Assembly: GCA_903881085.1 (NCBI GenBank) | Contig: CAIRSA010000140.1 | Coordinates: 1-64,000 of the forward strand | From: an uncultured Acidobacteriia bacterium | GTDB lineage: Bacteria; Acidobacteriota; Terriglobia; Bryobacterales; Bryobacteraceae | DNA length: 64,000 nucleotides | Direction of reading: 5' to 3' | In this document: positions 36,087 to 45,384 of the stretch, in pieces | Layout: each line of letters begins with the position of its first letter | Numbering within the stretch: the first letter of the stretch is position 1 | Notes under the pieces: generated by a model | What the model was told of the DNA's origin: nothing | Databases searched by the model: none | The model's input: only the letters and a program-made list of their open reading frames with translations | Position numbers and translations under genes: made by a program

Positions 36087-36262
36087 TCAGACATCCTGAC
36101 CTCGGCGGGGAATTTTGCCGCGAAGTGGAAATTCGATTGATCTCGAAAGACCGCTTACTGACGTGCGCGGCTCGGTTGGTAGCAGGCATCCGCTAGCCGA
36201 GCCACGCACGCCAGTAAGCGGTTTGGGCTCATGCTAATTTCCTTGGATGTCAGGATGTCTGA
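36087..36262. mobile_element. 176-bp MITE-like element with nested inverted repeats
   Basis: The ends are a perfect 14-base inverted repeat (TCAGACATCCTGAC at 36087-36100 and its complement at 36249-36262). Inside, 25-base arms at 36151-36175 and 36197-36221 pair with two mismatches (CCGCTTACTG against CAGTAAGCGG at their outer ends) around a 21-base loop. The element has no coding capacity. The layout fits a miniature inverted-repeat element or a large REP-like hairpin. No target-site duplication is obvious. Confidence 0.6.
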
Positions 36263-36306
36263 GATTGGTAATCGGCCTCTCCGGGCTATCTGAATACTTA
36301 TGGGAG

Positions 36307-38649
36307 TCAAGCCACCGTCGTCTGAATCACTTCCAACAGCCGCTTTATACTAAGGGGCTTGGAAATATAAGCATCCATGCCCGCCTCCAAACACCGCTCC
36401 TCATCCCCCTGCATGGCGCACGCAGTCATCGCAATAATCGGCGTCCGTCCACCCGACCGGGCCTCGCGCAAACGAATCTCCCGGCTCGCTTCCAGCCCAT
36501 CCAACTCCGGCATATGGACGTCCATCAGCACCAGATCGAACCGCTCCTTTTCCAGCTTTTCAAGCGCTTCCCTGCCCGTCCATGCCACCGTCACCGTATG
36601 GCCTGACTTCTGCAATGCGACAACGGCCAACCTCTGGTTCACCGCATTGTCCTCGGCCAGCAGGATATTCAATGCGGACAGCCCTTGAGTCGTGCCATTG
36701 CCCAACGCATCGGCGGCTAGCGGTTTCTCCTCCGCCTCCTCGCGGAACACTCCCCGAATCGCCCGCAGCAGCGAACTCTTCCGCACAGGCTTCACCAGAT
36801 ACTCGCAGATGCCCAACGCCTGCCGCATCTCATTGCTCTCCGGCCGGTCCACTGAGCTCAACATCATGATCGGAACGCCGTCGATCAAGGGATCAGCCTT
36901 CATCGCCCGCGCCACCATATAGCCGTCCATCTCAGGCATATGGACATCCAGCAGCACCAGCCCAAACCGCCGCCCCACACTCGCCGCAGTCCTCAGCCGT
37001 CCCAGGGCTTCGGTGCCGCCGCGCGCAATCGCCGGCTCCATTCCCATCGATCGCACAAACTCGTCTTGTATCTTTAAATTCGTCTCGTTGTCGTCCACCA
37101 CCAACACACGCAATCCCTCTAGCTCTGCCTCAACCGGGCGATGCGCAGGCCCAGTCGCGCGGCCCAGTTTCGCTGTGAAGTGAAAGGTGCTGCCAACCCC
37201 GGCATCGCTCTCAACCCAGACCTTGCCGCCCATCAAGCCCACCAGTCGGGATACAATCGCCAGCCCCAGCCCGGTGCCCCCAAAGCGCCGTGTCGTGGAA
37301 TTGTCTGCCTGCGTAAACGCCTCAAAGATTTGGTCCAGACTTTCCGGAGCGAGACCAATACCCGTGTCGATCACCCGCCCATGCAACATCAGGCCATCTT
37401 CTCCGGCACGATCAAAATCCAAGTCAACCAGAATCTCGCCCTTGTCGGTGAACTTGATTCCATTCCCCGCGAGATTCCACAGGATCTGCATCAGCCTGAC
37501 CGGGTCCCCAACCACACAATCGGGCAGCTCCGGACTAATGTGGTACATCAGCTCCAGGCCTTTTTGATGTGCCCGCGACGCCAGCGTACTCATTACATCG
37601 CCCACCGATTCATGCAGGTCGAACTCGCGCTCATCCAGCGTCAGCTTGCCGGCTTCGATCTTTGAGAAGTCCAGGATGTCATTCAGAATCGTCATCAAAG
37701 AATCGGCCGACGTTTTCACGCAACTCAGATAACTGCGCTGCACGCTGCCCAGATTCGTATCCAGCGCCAACTCCGTCATGCCGATGATTCCATTCATCGG
37801 CGTGCGAATTTCATGGCTCATATTGGCCAGGAATTCACTCTTCGCCCGATTCGCAGACTCCGCTAAATCCTTCGCCTGACGCAGAAACTCCTCTTCGTGC
37901 TTGCGGTGCGATATGTCGGCATGCGATCCAACCATTCGCACCGGTTTGCCCGCATCATCCCAAAGGGCTTGCGCACGAGAAAAGATCCACACATAATTGC
38001 CGGCCTTCGACCGCATCCGGAATTCCGATTCGTAATACGGAGTTTCCTGCCTCAAATGCGCCCGAATCCGTCCCCTCATGCCCTCTAAATCATCGGGATG
38101 CACATGGCTTTCCAATGCCCCCACGTTGTTGGGAAACTCGTCTTCCCCATATCCAATCTGCTCTTTCCATTGTTTGGAGAAGAACACGGCGTCTGTCGTC
38201 GCATCCCAATCCCAAATACCGGCATTGGTGCCCTTCAACGCCAACTGCCAGCGCTCTTCCGACGCCTTCAATTTCGCCTCGGCCCGCCGCTGTTCCGTCA
38301 CATCCAGCATCACCGTCCGCAGCCCGCGAATATTGCTGTTGCCATCGCGCAGGTAGCTCTCGTGGATCTCCATCACCAGTTCTCCGCCCGTGCTTGTGCG
38401 GTAGTCCCGCTCAAAAGGACGCAGCGCCATCTCCCCGCGCAGCTTCCGCCGCACGTCGCGCTGGCAAACTTCACGCTGGTCGGGGGACACCATCTCCCAA
38501 ATTGGCTTGCCGGCCACTGCCGATGGTTCGTAGCCAAGCAGCCGGCTCTCCGCCCAATTCATGCGGATTACGCAGCCTTCCAGATCAATCTCATGGCAGG
38601 CAACGGGTAAACTGTCGAATACGTCATCCAAACTCTGGCGGTTAACCAT
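36307..38649 (-). CDS. Hybrid sensor histidine kinase with two PAS and two receiver domains
   Basis: This 780-residue soluble-looking signalling protein has PAS-1 (about 8-120), PAS-2 with a PAC-like tail (about 140-250), HisKA with phospho-acceptor His279 in ANMSHEIRTPMNG, an HATPase domain with GTGLGLAIVSRLV, receiver 1 (VLLDVHMPEMDG) and receiver 2 (VLMDVHMPELDG). No Hpt domain or output domain is seen. I chose ATG 38649 because it has GGGGGAAG about 11 bases upstream. A longer in-frame start at 38811 would overlap the divergent gene. It is divergent from the secreted protein at 38729. The signal and target are unknown. Confidence 0.92.
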   Translation of the reverse strand: MVNRQSLDDVFDSLPVACHEIDLEGCVIRMNWAESRLLGYEPSAVAGKPIWEMVSPDQREVCQRDVRRKLRGEMALRPFERDYRTSTGGELVMEIHESYLRDGNSNIRGLRTVMLDVTEQRRAEAKLKASEERWQLALKGTNAGIWDWDATTDAVFFSKQWKEQIGYGEDEFPNNVGALESHVHPDDLEGMRGRIRAHLRQETPYYESEFRMRSKAGNYVWIFSRAQALWDDAGKPVRMVGSHADISHRKHEEEFLRQAKDLAESANRAKSEFLANMSHEIRTPMNGIIGMTELALDTNLGSVQRSYLSCVKTSADSLMTILNDILDFSKIEAGKLTLDEREFDLHESVGDVMSTLASRAHQKGLELMYHISPELPDCVVGDPVRLMQILWNLAGNGIKFTDKGEILVDLDFDRAGEDGLMLHGRVIDTGIGLAPESLDQIFEAFTQADNSTTRRFGGTGLGLAIVSRLVGLMGGKVWVESDAGVGSTFHFTAKLGRATGPAHRPVEAELEGLRVLVVDDNETNLKIQDEFVRSMGMEPAIARGGTEALGRLRTAASVGRRFGLVLLDVHMPEMDGYMVARAMKADPLIDGVPIMMLSSVDRPESNEMRQALGICEYLVKPVRKSSLLRAIRGVFREEAEEKPLAADALGNGTTQGLSALNILLAEDNAVNQRLAVVALQKSGHTVTVAWTGREALEKLEKERFDLVLMDVHMPELDGLEASREIRLREARSGGRTPIIAMTACAMQGDEERCLEAGMDAYISKPLSIKRLLEVIQTTVA

Positions 38650-38728
38650 TGCGAGTGCAACTTCCCCCGAGGGTCTATCGTCGGATGCACAAACAATATT
38701 TAGATTGAAACTTTGCACATAATAGGAT

Positions 38729-39946
38729 GTGCCACAATTCCGCCTCTCGATTGCCGCTACCGCCCTCATTGCCTCGGCTTTCACAGCCTGGGGCGCCGAT
38801 ACCCCGGTCATTCAATCGATCGTGAATGGCGCCAGCTTTCAGCCGGTCATCTCCGCCTCAAGCTGGGTCACCATCCGTGGCACCGGACTCTCTGCAACCA
38901 CCCGCAGCTGGCAAGCCAGCGACATCAAGGCTGGAGTTTTGCCCACCTCGCTCGATGGCGTGCAGGTCCGCATCAATGGACAACTCGCCGCCGTCGCCTA
39001 CATCAGTCCCACCCAATTGAACGTACTTTCGCCGGACGACCCAGCTACCGGCAACGTCCCTGTCATCGTCAACACCGCCACCGGATCCAGCGCGCCCGTC
39101 AGTGTCAACAAATCCGCGATTGCCCCGGCGTTCTTCGCCTACGCCGCTCAAAATGGACGCTATGCCGTCGCGCAAAACGGTTCCACTTACGATCTGCTGG
39201 CCCCGGCGCTCCTGCTTGGACCGCAGGCCACCACTCGCCCCGCCAAGCCCGGCGAGACCATCACGCTCTACGCCACCGGCCTCGGTTCGGCCGCTCCCGT
39301 TAAGCTGTCGCTAGGCGGACAGCCCGCCACGGTCACCTACGCCGGTCTGATCGGTCCCGGCCTTTATCAGGTCAACGCCATCCTGCCGCAACTTCCGGCA
39401 GGCGAGTACCTCATCTCCCTCGACATCAACGGCACAACCTCGCAATCTGGCCTCTATCTGAAAATGCAGGACGTCTTGCCCGGCCAGTTCTGCTACCAGT
39501 TCCAAGGCCTCTCCGCCTTCGGAGACCCCGGCATCGTTCAGTTCCAGATGAACGGCGTCCCCGAACCCGTAGTCAGCGTGGCCGGTGGCGTCACCACTGC
39601 GACCTACCTGATGACCGGTTTCCCCGCCCACAGTGCCAGCTTCGCCTTTCGAAACTTGTCATGGACGGACTGGCAACTCTCACGCATCATTCTAACCCGC
39701 GGCCCCAACTCCAGTTCCATGACGCTGCATCTCGGCGTAACCGCTGCTTCTCCCGATGTCACCGTCACGCTGATCGGCCCGCCCAGCCTGTTCCCAGCGA
39801 ACACGCTGCCGGCACCGATTCCGACGCTTTCTGCCTACAGCGGAACCACGGATTCCATCGCCACGCTCTTCACTACGATGCTCAATTTCAGGCTGTCGCC
39901 ACCGGCAACGCCGCTCTTTATCGTGCGCGATTGCCCCGCCCAGTAG
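38729..39946 (+). CDS. Secreted protein with Solibacter-type repeat domain (TIGR03437-like)
   Basis: This 405-residue protein has a signal peptide (1-23, ending AWGA). Residues 25-235 follow the pattern of the 'Solibacter uncharacterised C-terminal domain' family: IVNGASFQP, WVTIRGTGLS, LPTSLDGVQVRINGQLAAV, YISPTQLNVLSP, then PGETITLYATGLG, GGQPATVTYAGL and PGLYQVNAILP. In most proteins this unit is at the C-terminus. Here it is N-terminal and followed by a distinct 170-residue tail (240-405). The start is GTG. The function is unknown. It is probably a cell-surface or extracellular beta-sandwich protein. Confidence 0.82.
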   Translation: MPQFRLSIAATALIASAFTAWGADTPVIQSIVNGASFQPVISASSWVTIRGTGLSATTRSWQASDIKAGVLPTSLDGVQVRINGQLAAVAYISPTQLNVLSPDDPATGNVPVIVNTATGSSAPVSVNKSAIAPAFFAYAAQNGRYAVAQNGSTYDLLAPALLLGPQATTRPAKPGETITLYATGLGSAAPVKLSLGGQPATVTYAGLIGPGLYQVNAILPQLPAGEYLISLDINGTTSQSGLYLKMQDVLPGQFCYQFQGLSAFGDPGIVQFQMNGVPEPVVSVAGGVTTATYLMTGFPAHSASFAFRNLSWTDWQLSRIILTRGPNSSSMTLHLGVTAASPDVTVTLIGPPSLFPANTLPAPIPTLSAYSGTTDSIATLFTTMLNFRLSPPATPLFIVRDCPAQ

Positions 39947-39952
39947 CCGCTT

Positions 39953-40801
39953 CTAGTTCACCCACTTCTTGATCACCGTCTCATCGTCGCCATCGTCGTT
40001 CTCTGCAGCCTCAACCGCCGCCGCAGCCATCGCGATCGCTTCCTCCGCCGCATCAACGACATCCTGGTCTTTCGCTGTCGTCAACTTCGAAAGCACACTC
40101 AGCGCCTCCACCGGACGAATTGACGAAACCGCCTCGATCGCCGCCAGCAACAGATATTTCTCCGTATTCGGCTTCTTCACCAGCGCCAGCACATGCGGCC
40201 ACGCCTCATCCAGTTCGTTGTTTCCCGCGGCCTGCACCGCCTCGTAGCGGATCTCTTCATCGCTGCTCTTCAGCGCATCCATGATCTGCTCGTCGAACCC
40301 TGCCTCCCACCGCATGCAAAACACCCCAGTCAGCATCCAGTCTCTGTCGCCGCTCGCATAGGCTTCGCGAATCGCTTCGATGTGCCAATCCGCGTTGGCA
40401 CGCACCGACGCCTCAAGAATCCTGCGCCGCACATCTTTCGGTGCGGTCTTGTCCTCAAAAAGCTGGCGCAGCGTCTCCTTGATCTTTTGAAACACGGGCA
40501 CGCTAATCGGAGCCGGATCGAAATCATCGTCGAACGCATCCGCGTCCATCTCATCCAGCACCGGACCTAACGAAATCGCCGCGATCCCCCGCAGTTGATC
40601 CGGCTCGCCGGCATCGCCAGCCACCGCCAGCAACGTCTCCACCAACTCGTCGTTGACCGCAGCCGGATTGCCTGCAAACTCCGCGGCAAGCATGCGGTCG
40701 GAAAGCTCAGCCGCCTTGTCTCGCAATATTCCAAGGCAAATCGCCCCTGCGTCTTCCGGCCAATCCCACGGCGGGTTCAGTTGTAATGTTTTGAGGTCCA
40801 T
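39953..40801 (-). CDS. HEAT-repeat protein
   Basis: This 282-residue acidic cytoplasmic protein has helical repeats of the HEAT/PBS-lyase type (for example DEEIRYEAVQAAGNNELDEA near 195 and TEKYLLLAAIEAVSSIRPVE near 225), probably a scaffold for protein contacts. The ATG at 40801 has GGAGA at good spacing. A start 18 bases upstream is possible. It converges with the Solibacter-domain gene six bases away. The partner is unknown. Confidence 0.8.
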   Translation of the reverse strand: MDLKTLQLNPPWDWPEDAGAICLGILRDKAAELSDRMLAAEFAGNPAAVNDELVETLLAVAGDAGEPDQLRGIAAISLGPVLDEMDADAFDDDFDPAPISVPVFQKIKETLRQLFEDKTAPKDVRRRILEASVRANADWHIEAIREAYASGDRDWMLTGVFCMRWEAGFDEQIMDALKSSDEEIRYEAVQAAGNNELDEAWPHVLALVKKPNTEKYLLLAAIEAVSSIRPVEALSVLSKLTTAKDQDVVDAAEEAIAMAAAAVEAAENDDGDDETVIKKWVN

Positions 40802-40833
40802 GTGAATCTCTCCGATCATATTCTAGCTGATGT

Positions 40834-40854
40834 GGGGCAGGCGTTCAGCCTGCG
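40834..40854. repeat. CAGGC/GCCTG hairpin repeat
   Basis: GGGCAGGC and GCCTGCGG pair around a short loop just upstream of the HEAT gene. It is a shortened relative of the GGCAGGCGA hairpin family. Confidence 0.4.
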
Positions 40855-40967
40855 GAATGCGCTTTCAATTCTTGCGCCAAGGGCTTAAGCCCGACTTGCC
40901 TCACCCAGCGGATGATCCTGGAAAAAGCTGTTGCCGTAAATTCTTCGGGAATGCACGACTCTGCAAA

Positions 40968-41093
40968 CCAGGGACTGCCTCCGTTTTCCGGCGATTTCTG
41001 CCGGAAAATGGCTGGCTGTCCCGGTTTGCCCCACGCCAGACTGCCCACAATGCGAGTCACCCGGCAGGTGACGAGCACGTTGCATGCAACCGG
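40968..41093 (+). repeat. Dispersed ~125-bp repeat, copy B
   Basis: This matches copy A (46-171) in the opposite orientation, with scattered substitutions, from GGGACTGCCT through GGTGACGAGCACGTTGCATG. It occupies most of the gene-free interval 40802-41148 together with the hairpin at 40834. Nothing else is seen there. Confidence 0.75.
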
Positions 41094-41148
41094 TTCTCGG
41101 ATCAGCGGTTTGCGCTAAAGTTGCGCGGCCAACTGCCGGTCAATCGGG

Positions 41149-44031
41149 TTAATGCGAAACCTTGCTCTTCACTGCCGATGCCAGTTCGCGATTGACCGCC
41201 GTGGCATCGTTCCGTGCTTTGGGGCTCAGCGCGCTCCAAGCCTCCAATGCACCCCGCAACATCGACTCGGCCCGGTCGCGCCGGTTCGCGGAATTCGACG
41301 AATCGGCCAGCCGCGACAGCGCCAACGCCGCTCTTGCCCGAGCCCCAAACTGCTTCAGATACGACTCATCGGAAGCGCTCGCAGCCGAACGGAACTTCTC
41401 CGCAAACGTGTACAGATCACCTGCCAGCATCTCCGCCTCGGCTTCGCCGCGCGCCGCTTCCATGTTCGCCAGGCCGCCGGCAGAGACCGCCAGGATTCCC
41501 AGCGCCACTCCATTTCCAGGCGTTTTGCTCAGCAGCCGGTGCGCGATTTCAATACCCCTGCGATAACTTGCCGCCGCGCTATCGGTTTCTCCTAGCCGTT
41601 CCAGGCACTCGCCCAACTCGCTTGCTCCCAGCCCCGCAAAGGTCATCGCCGCGGCATTTCCAGGGTCCGCCGCAACAATCATTTCGAAGCGGTCGAGCGC
41701 TTCGCGGTGTGCTTGCACAGCCGCCTTTTCATTACCCATCAGGTGCATTACCCGCGCAATCCGCTGCGTGGGAACCGCGGCATTGTAGGACGCCTGCCGG
41801 TCGGCCGGATCGCCCTGAGCTACCTTCTCGGCGATCGCTTTCGACTTCCTGTACTGCACCAGCGCGCCATCCGGCGATGCTTTGCCTTCCGTCCGTTCCT
41901 GTGCCAGCATGCGGTCACCAATATTCACGTAACGCAGCGCCAGTTCACGACCGATCGAAGTATCCTCTGGCGCTGCCTCCAGGAGCTGCTCCGTGATTCG
42001 TGCCCCCTCAATCGCCGATGTCAGCGCCCCAGCCCGGTCGCCCATTCGTTCTTTCGCTTTCGATGTCACACCCAGAATGGAAGCCAGGACCATCAGCTGC
42101 TGCTTGCGCTCCGGCCCACTGGACGTCCCGCGTTGCACGGCGATTTTGGCCCTTGTCAGCAGATCCAACATCCTGACGCCCTGCCCTGGGCGTTCCTGTA
42201 TGGAACTGGCATAGCCCAACAACTCGTTGGCGTAAATCCGCGCATAGCGTCCTGTCATTGTGGCGAAGGGACTGAGGATGGCCACTGCCCGTTCATGTGC
42301 CGCCTCGGCATCTTTGGGCTGATTCATCTCATTCAGCACTGTCGCCGCTTCGCCCCACGTTTTTCCCCAGTACATCCGGAATTCATTGTTCTCCGGATGG
42401 CGCCGCATCAGCTCTTCATAGATCGCTCTGCTTTTGGCGTATAGCGGCAGCGCCCCGGCAATGTCTCCCTGGTTTGACCGTGCTGGGTTGCCGGTAAGCG
42501 CCGCCAGTTCCCCATACGCCGCTGCTGCGTCCTTCAATAGCGCCTCATTATTCGGGTTATCATGCACCAGGCGGTCCAGATAGGTGGCCGAAGCCTTCAG
42601 TGCCTCTTTCCGCACAGCCGTGGCGCCGGGCATATCCTGCACGGCTTCGTTCACGCGGAGCAGAACGTCCGTCACCAGATGGTGTTCATCATCGGCTCGC
42701 CGTTCGGCAATGGCTAAGGACTGTTGCGCCAATTGCTGTTGGCGTGCCGCTTCGGCCCGGCTAGCTTCGGCTTTGATGCGTTGCGACTGTGCCTCTGTCG
42801 CCGCGGCCTCCGCCTTTCGCCGCTCAGCCCGCGCCGCGTTGGTCTGGTGAATCGATACCGCCAGGCCTGCACTGAGAGAAAGAACCACCAGCGCCGCCGC
42901 AGTGCTCTCCAGCCGGTACCGCTTCAGGAAATTCACCGTACGCTCCGCTCGCGAGTATTCCTTGGCCAGAATCGGCTCGCCCGCCAGCGCCCGGTCAATG
43001 TCGGCGATCATCTCACCCACGGTGCCGTAGCGCTCGGCCGTAGCCTTGCGCATGGCTTTGAGTGCAATCGCATCCAGATCCCTGGTAATAGCATCGCGCC
43101 GCAGATGGCCTCTCATGGAGGGCGGCTCCGGCTGTGCCCGGCAGATCAGCGCCTCCATCTCCACCCACGACTTTCCCTCCATGTGGAACGGCGGCGCGCC
43201 CGCCATCAGTTCGTACAGCACCGCCCCTAAGGCGTAGATGTCGGTGGACGTGGTGACCGCCAGGCCCTGAAACTGCTCCGGGCTGCAGTATTCCGCGGTA
43301 TAGGATCGGAAACTGGTCTGGCCCGTAGCATGAGTGCCGCTATCCTGAAGCCGCGAGATGCCGAAATCGAGCAGCTTCGGAGTCCCATCGGCCTGTACCA
43401 GCACGTTCGCCGGCTTAATGTCGCGATGGATCACCAGGCAGCTGTGGGCATACTGCACGGCCTCGCAGATCTTACGGAACAGGACCACCCGGGCAACGGT
43501 ATCCAGGTTTTCACGCCTCGCGAAGCGCGTCAACGTTTCCCCTTCCACGAACTCCATCACCAGGTACGGGCGGCCGTCGCTGAGCGCCCCGCCGTCCAGC
43601 ATGTGTGCGATGTAGGGGTGATCCAGATTGGCCAGAATCTGCCGCTCCGAACGGAAACGGGCGTGCACCAGCGGCGACGTCCAACCGCAGTCGACGAACT
43701 TGATGGCGGCTTTCTTGTGGTATGCGTCGTCCACCCGTGCAGCCAGAAACACCGCGCCCATGCCTCCCCGGCCCAGTTCGCGCTCCACCACGTAGGCCCC
43801 GACTCGCGTGCCCTCCAGCGTCGGGGCCGATGCCATGGCCACCACGGATTCGCCAACCATCTCATGAAACTGCGCCGTGCCGCAATCGGCGCGCAGCAAT
43901 TCCATCACCCCCGCAACCCGCCTCTCGTCGCCTTCGCACTGCTGGCGGACGAACGCCTCCCTAGCCTCCGCTGGCAATGCAACGGCGGCGTGGAACAGCT
44001 CTTCGATCTCGCGCAGTGGATATTCGGTCAT
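41149..44031 (-). CDS. Membrane-bound Ser/Thr protein kinase with tetratricopeptide-like sensor tail
   Basis: This is a 960-residue Hanks-type kinase. The kinase domain (about 80-345) has GRGGMGAVFLA (87-97), Lys111, HRDIKPANVL (202-211), DFGISRL (222-228) and AEYCSPEQF near 248, so all catalytic residues are intact. One transmembrane helix follows (about 383-403), then a coiled coil (MSHIHQ-like linker and Ala/Glu/Arg repeats, about 405-455). The C-terminal half is a helical repeat region with TPR-like spacing, outside the membrane. I chose the ATG at 44031, preceded by AGGA. This layout is typical of Acidobacteria. No matching phosphatase or sigma factor is adjacent. Confidence 0.93.
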   Translation of the reverse strand: MTEYPLREIEELFHAAVALPAEAREAFVRQQCEGDERRVAGVMELLRADCGTAQFHEMVGESVVAMASAPTLEGTRVGAYVVERELGRGGMGAVFLAARVDDAYHKKAAIKFVDCGWTSPLVHARFRSERQILANLDHPYIAHMLDGGALSDGRPYLVMEFVEGETLTRFARRENLDTVARVVLFRKICEAVQYAHSCLVIHRDIKPANVLVQADGTPKLLDFGISRLQDSGTHATGQTSFRSYTAEYCSPEQFQGLAVTTSTDIYALGAVLYELMAGAPPFHMEGKSWVEMEALICRAQPEPPSMRGHLRRDAITRDLDAIALKAMRKATAERYGTVGEMIADIDRALAGEPILAKEYSRAERTVNFLKRYRLESTAAALVVLSLSAGLAVSIHQTNAARAERRKAEAAATEAQSQRIKAEASRAEAARQQQLAQQSLAIAERRADDEHHLVTDVLLRVNEAVQDMPGATAVRKEALKASATYLDRLVHDNPNNEALLKDAAAAYGELAALTGNPARSNQGDIAGALPLYAKSRAIYEELMRRHPENNEFRMYWGKTWGEAATVLNEMNQPKDAEAAHERAVAILSPFATMTGRYARIYANELLGYASSIQERPGQGVRMLDLLTRAKIAVQRGTSSGPERKQQLMVLASILGVTSKAKERMGDRAGALTSAIEGARITEQLLEAAPEDTSIGRELALRYVNIGDRMLAQERTEGKASPDGALVQYRKSKAIAEKVAQGDPADRQASYNAAVPTQRIARVMHLMGNEKAAVQAHREALDRFEMIVAADPGNAAAMTFAGLGASELGECLERLGETDSAAASYRRGIEIAHRLLSKTPGNGVALGILAVSAGGLANMEAARGEAEAEMLAGDLYTFAEKFRSAASASDESYLKQFGARARAALALSRLADSSNSANRRDRAESMLRGALEAWSALSPKARNDATAVNRELASAVKSKVSH

Positions 44032-44204
44032 ACGAAGCGTCCTGCACCCATCTGTATTAAATGCGTAACTCATCGGCAAAACTGATCACTAGCGCTGAAG
44101 ATTTCACATGCGGCCCCTGATGTGGGGCAGATTAGAAATCGAATACCACGCGATTTTTCACAGCCGCTGCGCCCGGGGATTGAAAACATAGCGCTCGCGA
44201 GCCA

Positions 44205-44279
44205 GTGGGCAGGTGAATCGCCCACCTCACCCTTCGACAAATTGGATGTCCGTGGGTGGCGCAGGCGATCCGCCTGTGC
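44205..44279. repeat. Two short hairpins of the GGCAGGCGA family
   Basis: GTGGGC (44205) pairs with GCCCAC (44220), and CAGGCG with CGCCTG near 44262-44276, followed by the flank GCGAATACTAAC shared in altered form with the 12497 and 29850 copies. They lie in the 529-base gene-free stretch 44032-44560. Apart from these and TATACT at 44532-44537, I see nothing else there. Confidence 0.5.
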
Positions 44280-44560
44280 GAATACTAACTTTACAATTAG
44301 CCGAATTGAAAGACGAGTGGTATTGGATTGGTGATCTGCCGTCCCCGGCTAACCATGCGCCTATCGATCCCAGTGACGCGCAGCGGCGCGTTCCCAACCA
44401 ATCCAAAAATATCTTCCCCCTCTTTCCAACACCTTACCGGGAACGCCTTTCCACTCGCCCCCCACCCCGCCCTTACACTGAGACCGTAGACGGTCTCACC
44501 GGACCCCACCCTACCCGCCTCGCTATTGATGTATACTTGGCCCGTATCGCGAGAACCATC

Positions 44561-45340
44561 ATGATGAACCGACGCCAATGCATAGCAGGTCTTGCGGGCG
44601 CCGCCGTGGCAACAGCCGCGGCGCGCACCGCAAAAGTGGAAAAAGTTTTCGACTCCCCAGGCACCGGCCCCAACGGCATGCAAGCCACCGCCGAAGGCCT
44701 GTGGATCCTAGATCAGCAGGACAACCGCGCCTATCTCGTCAGCCCGCGCGACGGAAAGGTCTTGCGCAAGCTCGATACCGAATGCGACCGCGGCAGCGGC
44801 CTCACCTTCGATGGCGAGTCGCTCTGGCTCGATTCCACCTACAACTGCCGCATCCTGAAAATCGACGCCAAAACCGGCAAGACGCTCGGCAACTTTCCCT
44901 GCCCCGGCAGCGGTCCCGTCAAATGGCCCAACGCCAAAGCGGCCAAGCCGGAAGTGCCCAACCCCGTCTCCGGCCTCTATCGCCCCTCGGCCATTACAGG
45001 CGGCCACGGCATGGAATGGCAGAACGGTAAGCTGTGGGTCGCCGTGCCGCCGTCGCAGCATCTGTACCGCATCGACCCGGCCAACAAGTTCATGGTCGAC
45101 TTCATGTTCCGCACGCCTGGCGACCGTCCGCACGGCCTCGGCTGGGAGGGCAACTATCTGTGGCTGGCCGACAGCAACATGAAGGCCTTCCATAAGCTCG
45201 ACACGGCAACGGGCAAGCCCGTCGACACCCTGAAGCTCGCCGCCGCCGACCCCACGCCCCACGGCATGACCATCTGGGAAGGTACAATGTGGTTCTGCGA
45301 TGCAGACACCCGCGCCGTCTGCCGAATTCCGTTACGGTAG
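44561..45340 (+). CDS. Tat-exported beta-propeller protein
   Basis: This 259-residue protein has a Tat signal (MMNRRQCIAGLAGAAVATAA). The body shows repeated propeller-like blades: ATAEGLWILDQQDNRAYLVS, DGESLWLDSTYNCRILKID, QNGKLWVAVPPSQHLYRID, EGNYLWLADSNMKAFHKLD and WEGTMWFCDADTRAVCRI. Each has the W-[IVL]-x-D core, resembling glutaminyl-cyclotransferase or NHL-type folds. The longer in-frame stretch before 44561 is noncoding hairpin DNA. The function is unknown. It ends 44 bases before hrcA. Confidence 0.85.
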   Translation: MMNRRQCIAGLAGAAVATAAARTAKVEKVFDSPGTGPNGMQATAEGLWILDQQDNRAYLVSPRDGKVLRKLDTECDRGSGLTFDGESLWLDSTYNCRILKIDAKTGKTLGNFPCPGSGPVKWPNAKAAKPEVPNPVSGLYRPSAITGGHGMEWQNGKLWVAVPPSQHLYRIDPANKFMVDFMFRTPGDRPHGLGWEGNYLWLADSNMKAFHKLDTATGKPVDTLKLAAADPTPHGMTIWEGTMWFCDADTRAVCRIPLR

Positions 45341-45384
45341 CGTTACGATGAAGGAGAGAGTACAATTGTTCGAATAGCCTCCGC

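Noticed and set aside
38650-38811. Longer N-terminus for the hybrid histidine kinase
   Set aside because: It would overlap the signal peptide region of the divergent gene, and a good ribosome-binding site precedes the internal ATG at 38649.
44213-44560. N-terminal extension of the Tat propeller gene
   Set aside because: The extension crosses short hairpin repeats and lacks conserved residues; the Tat signal starts at 44561.
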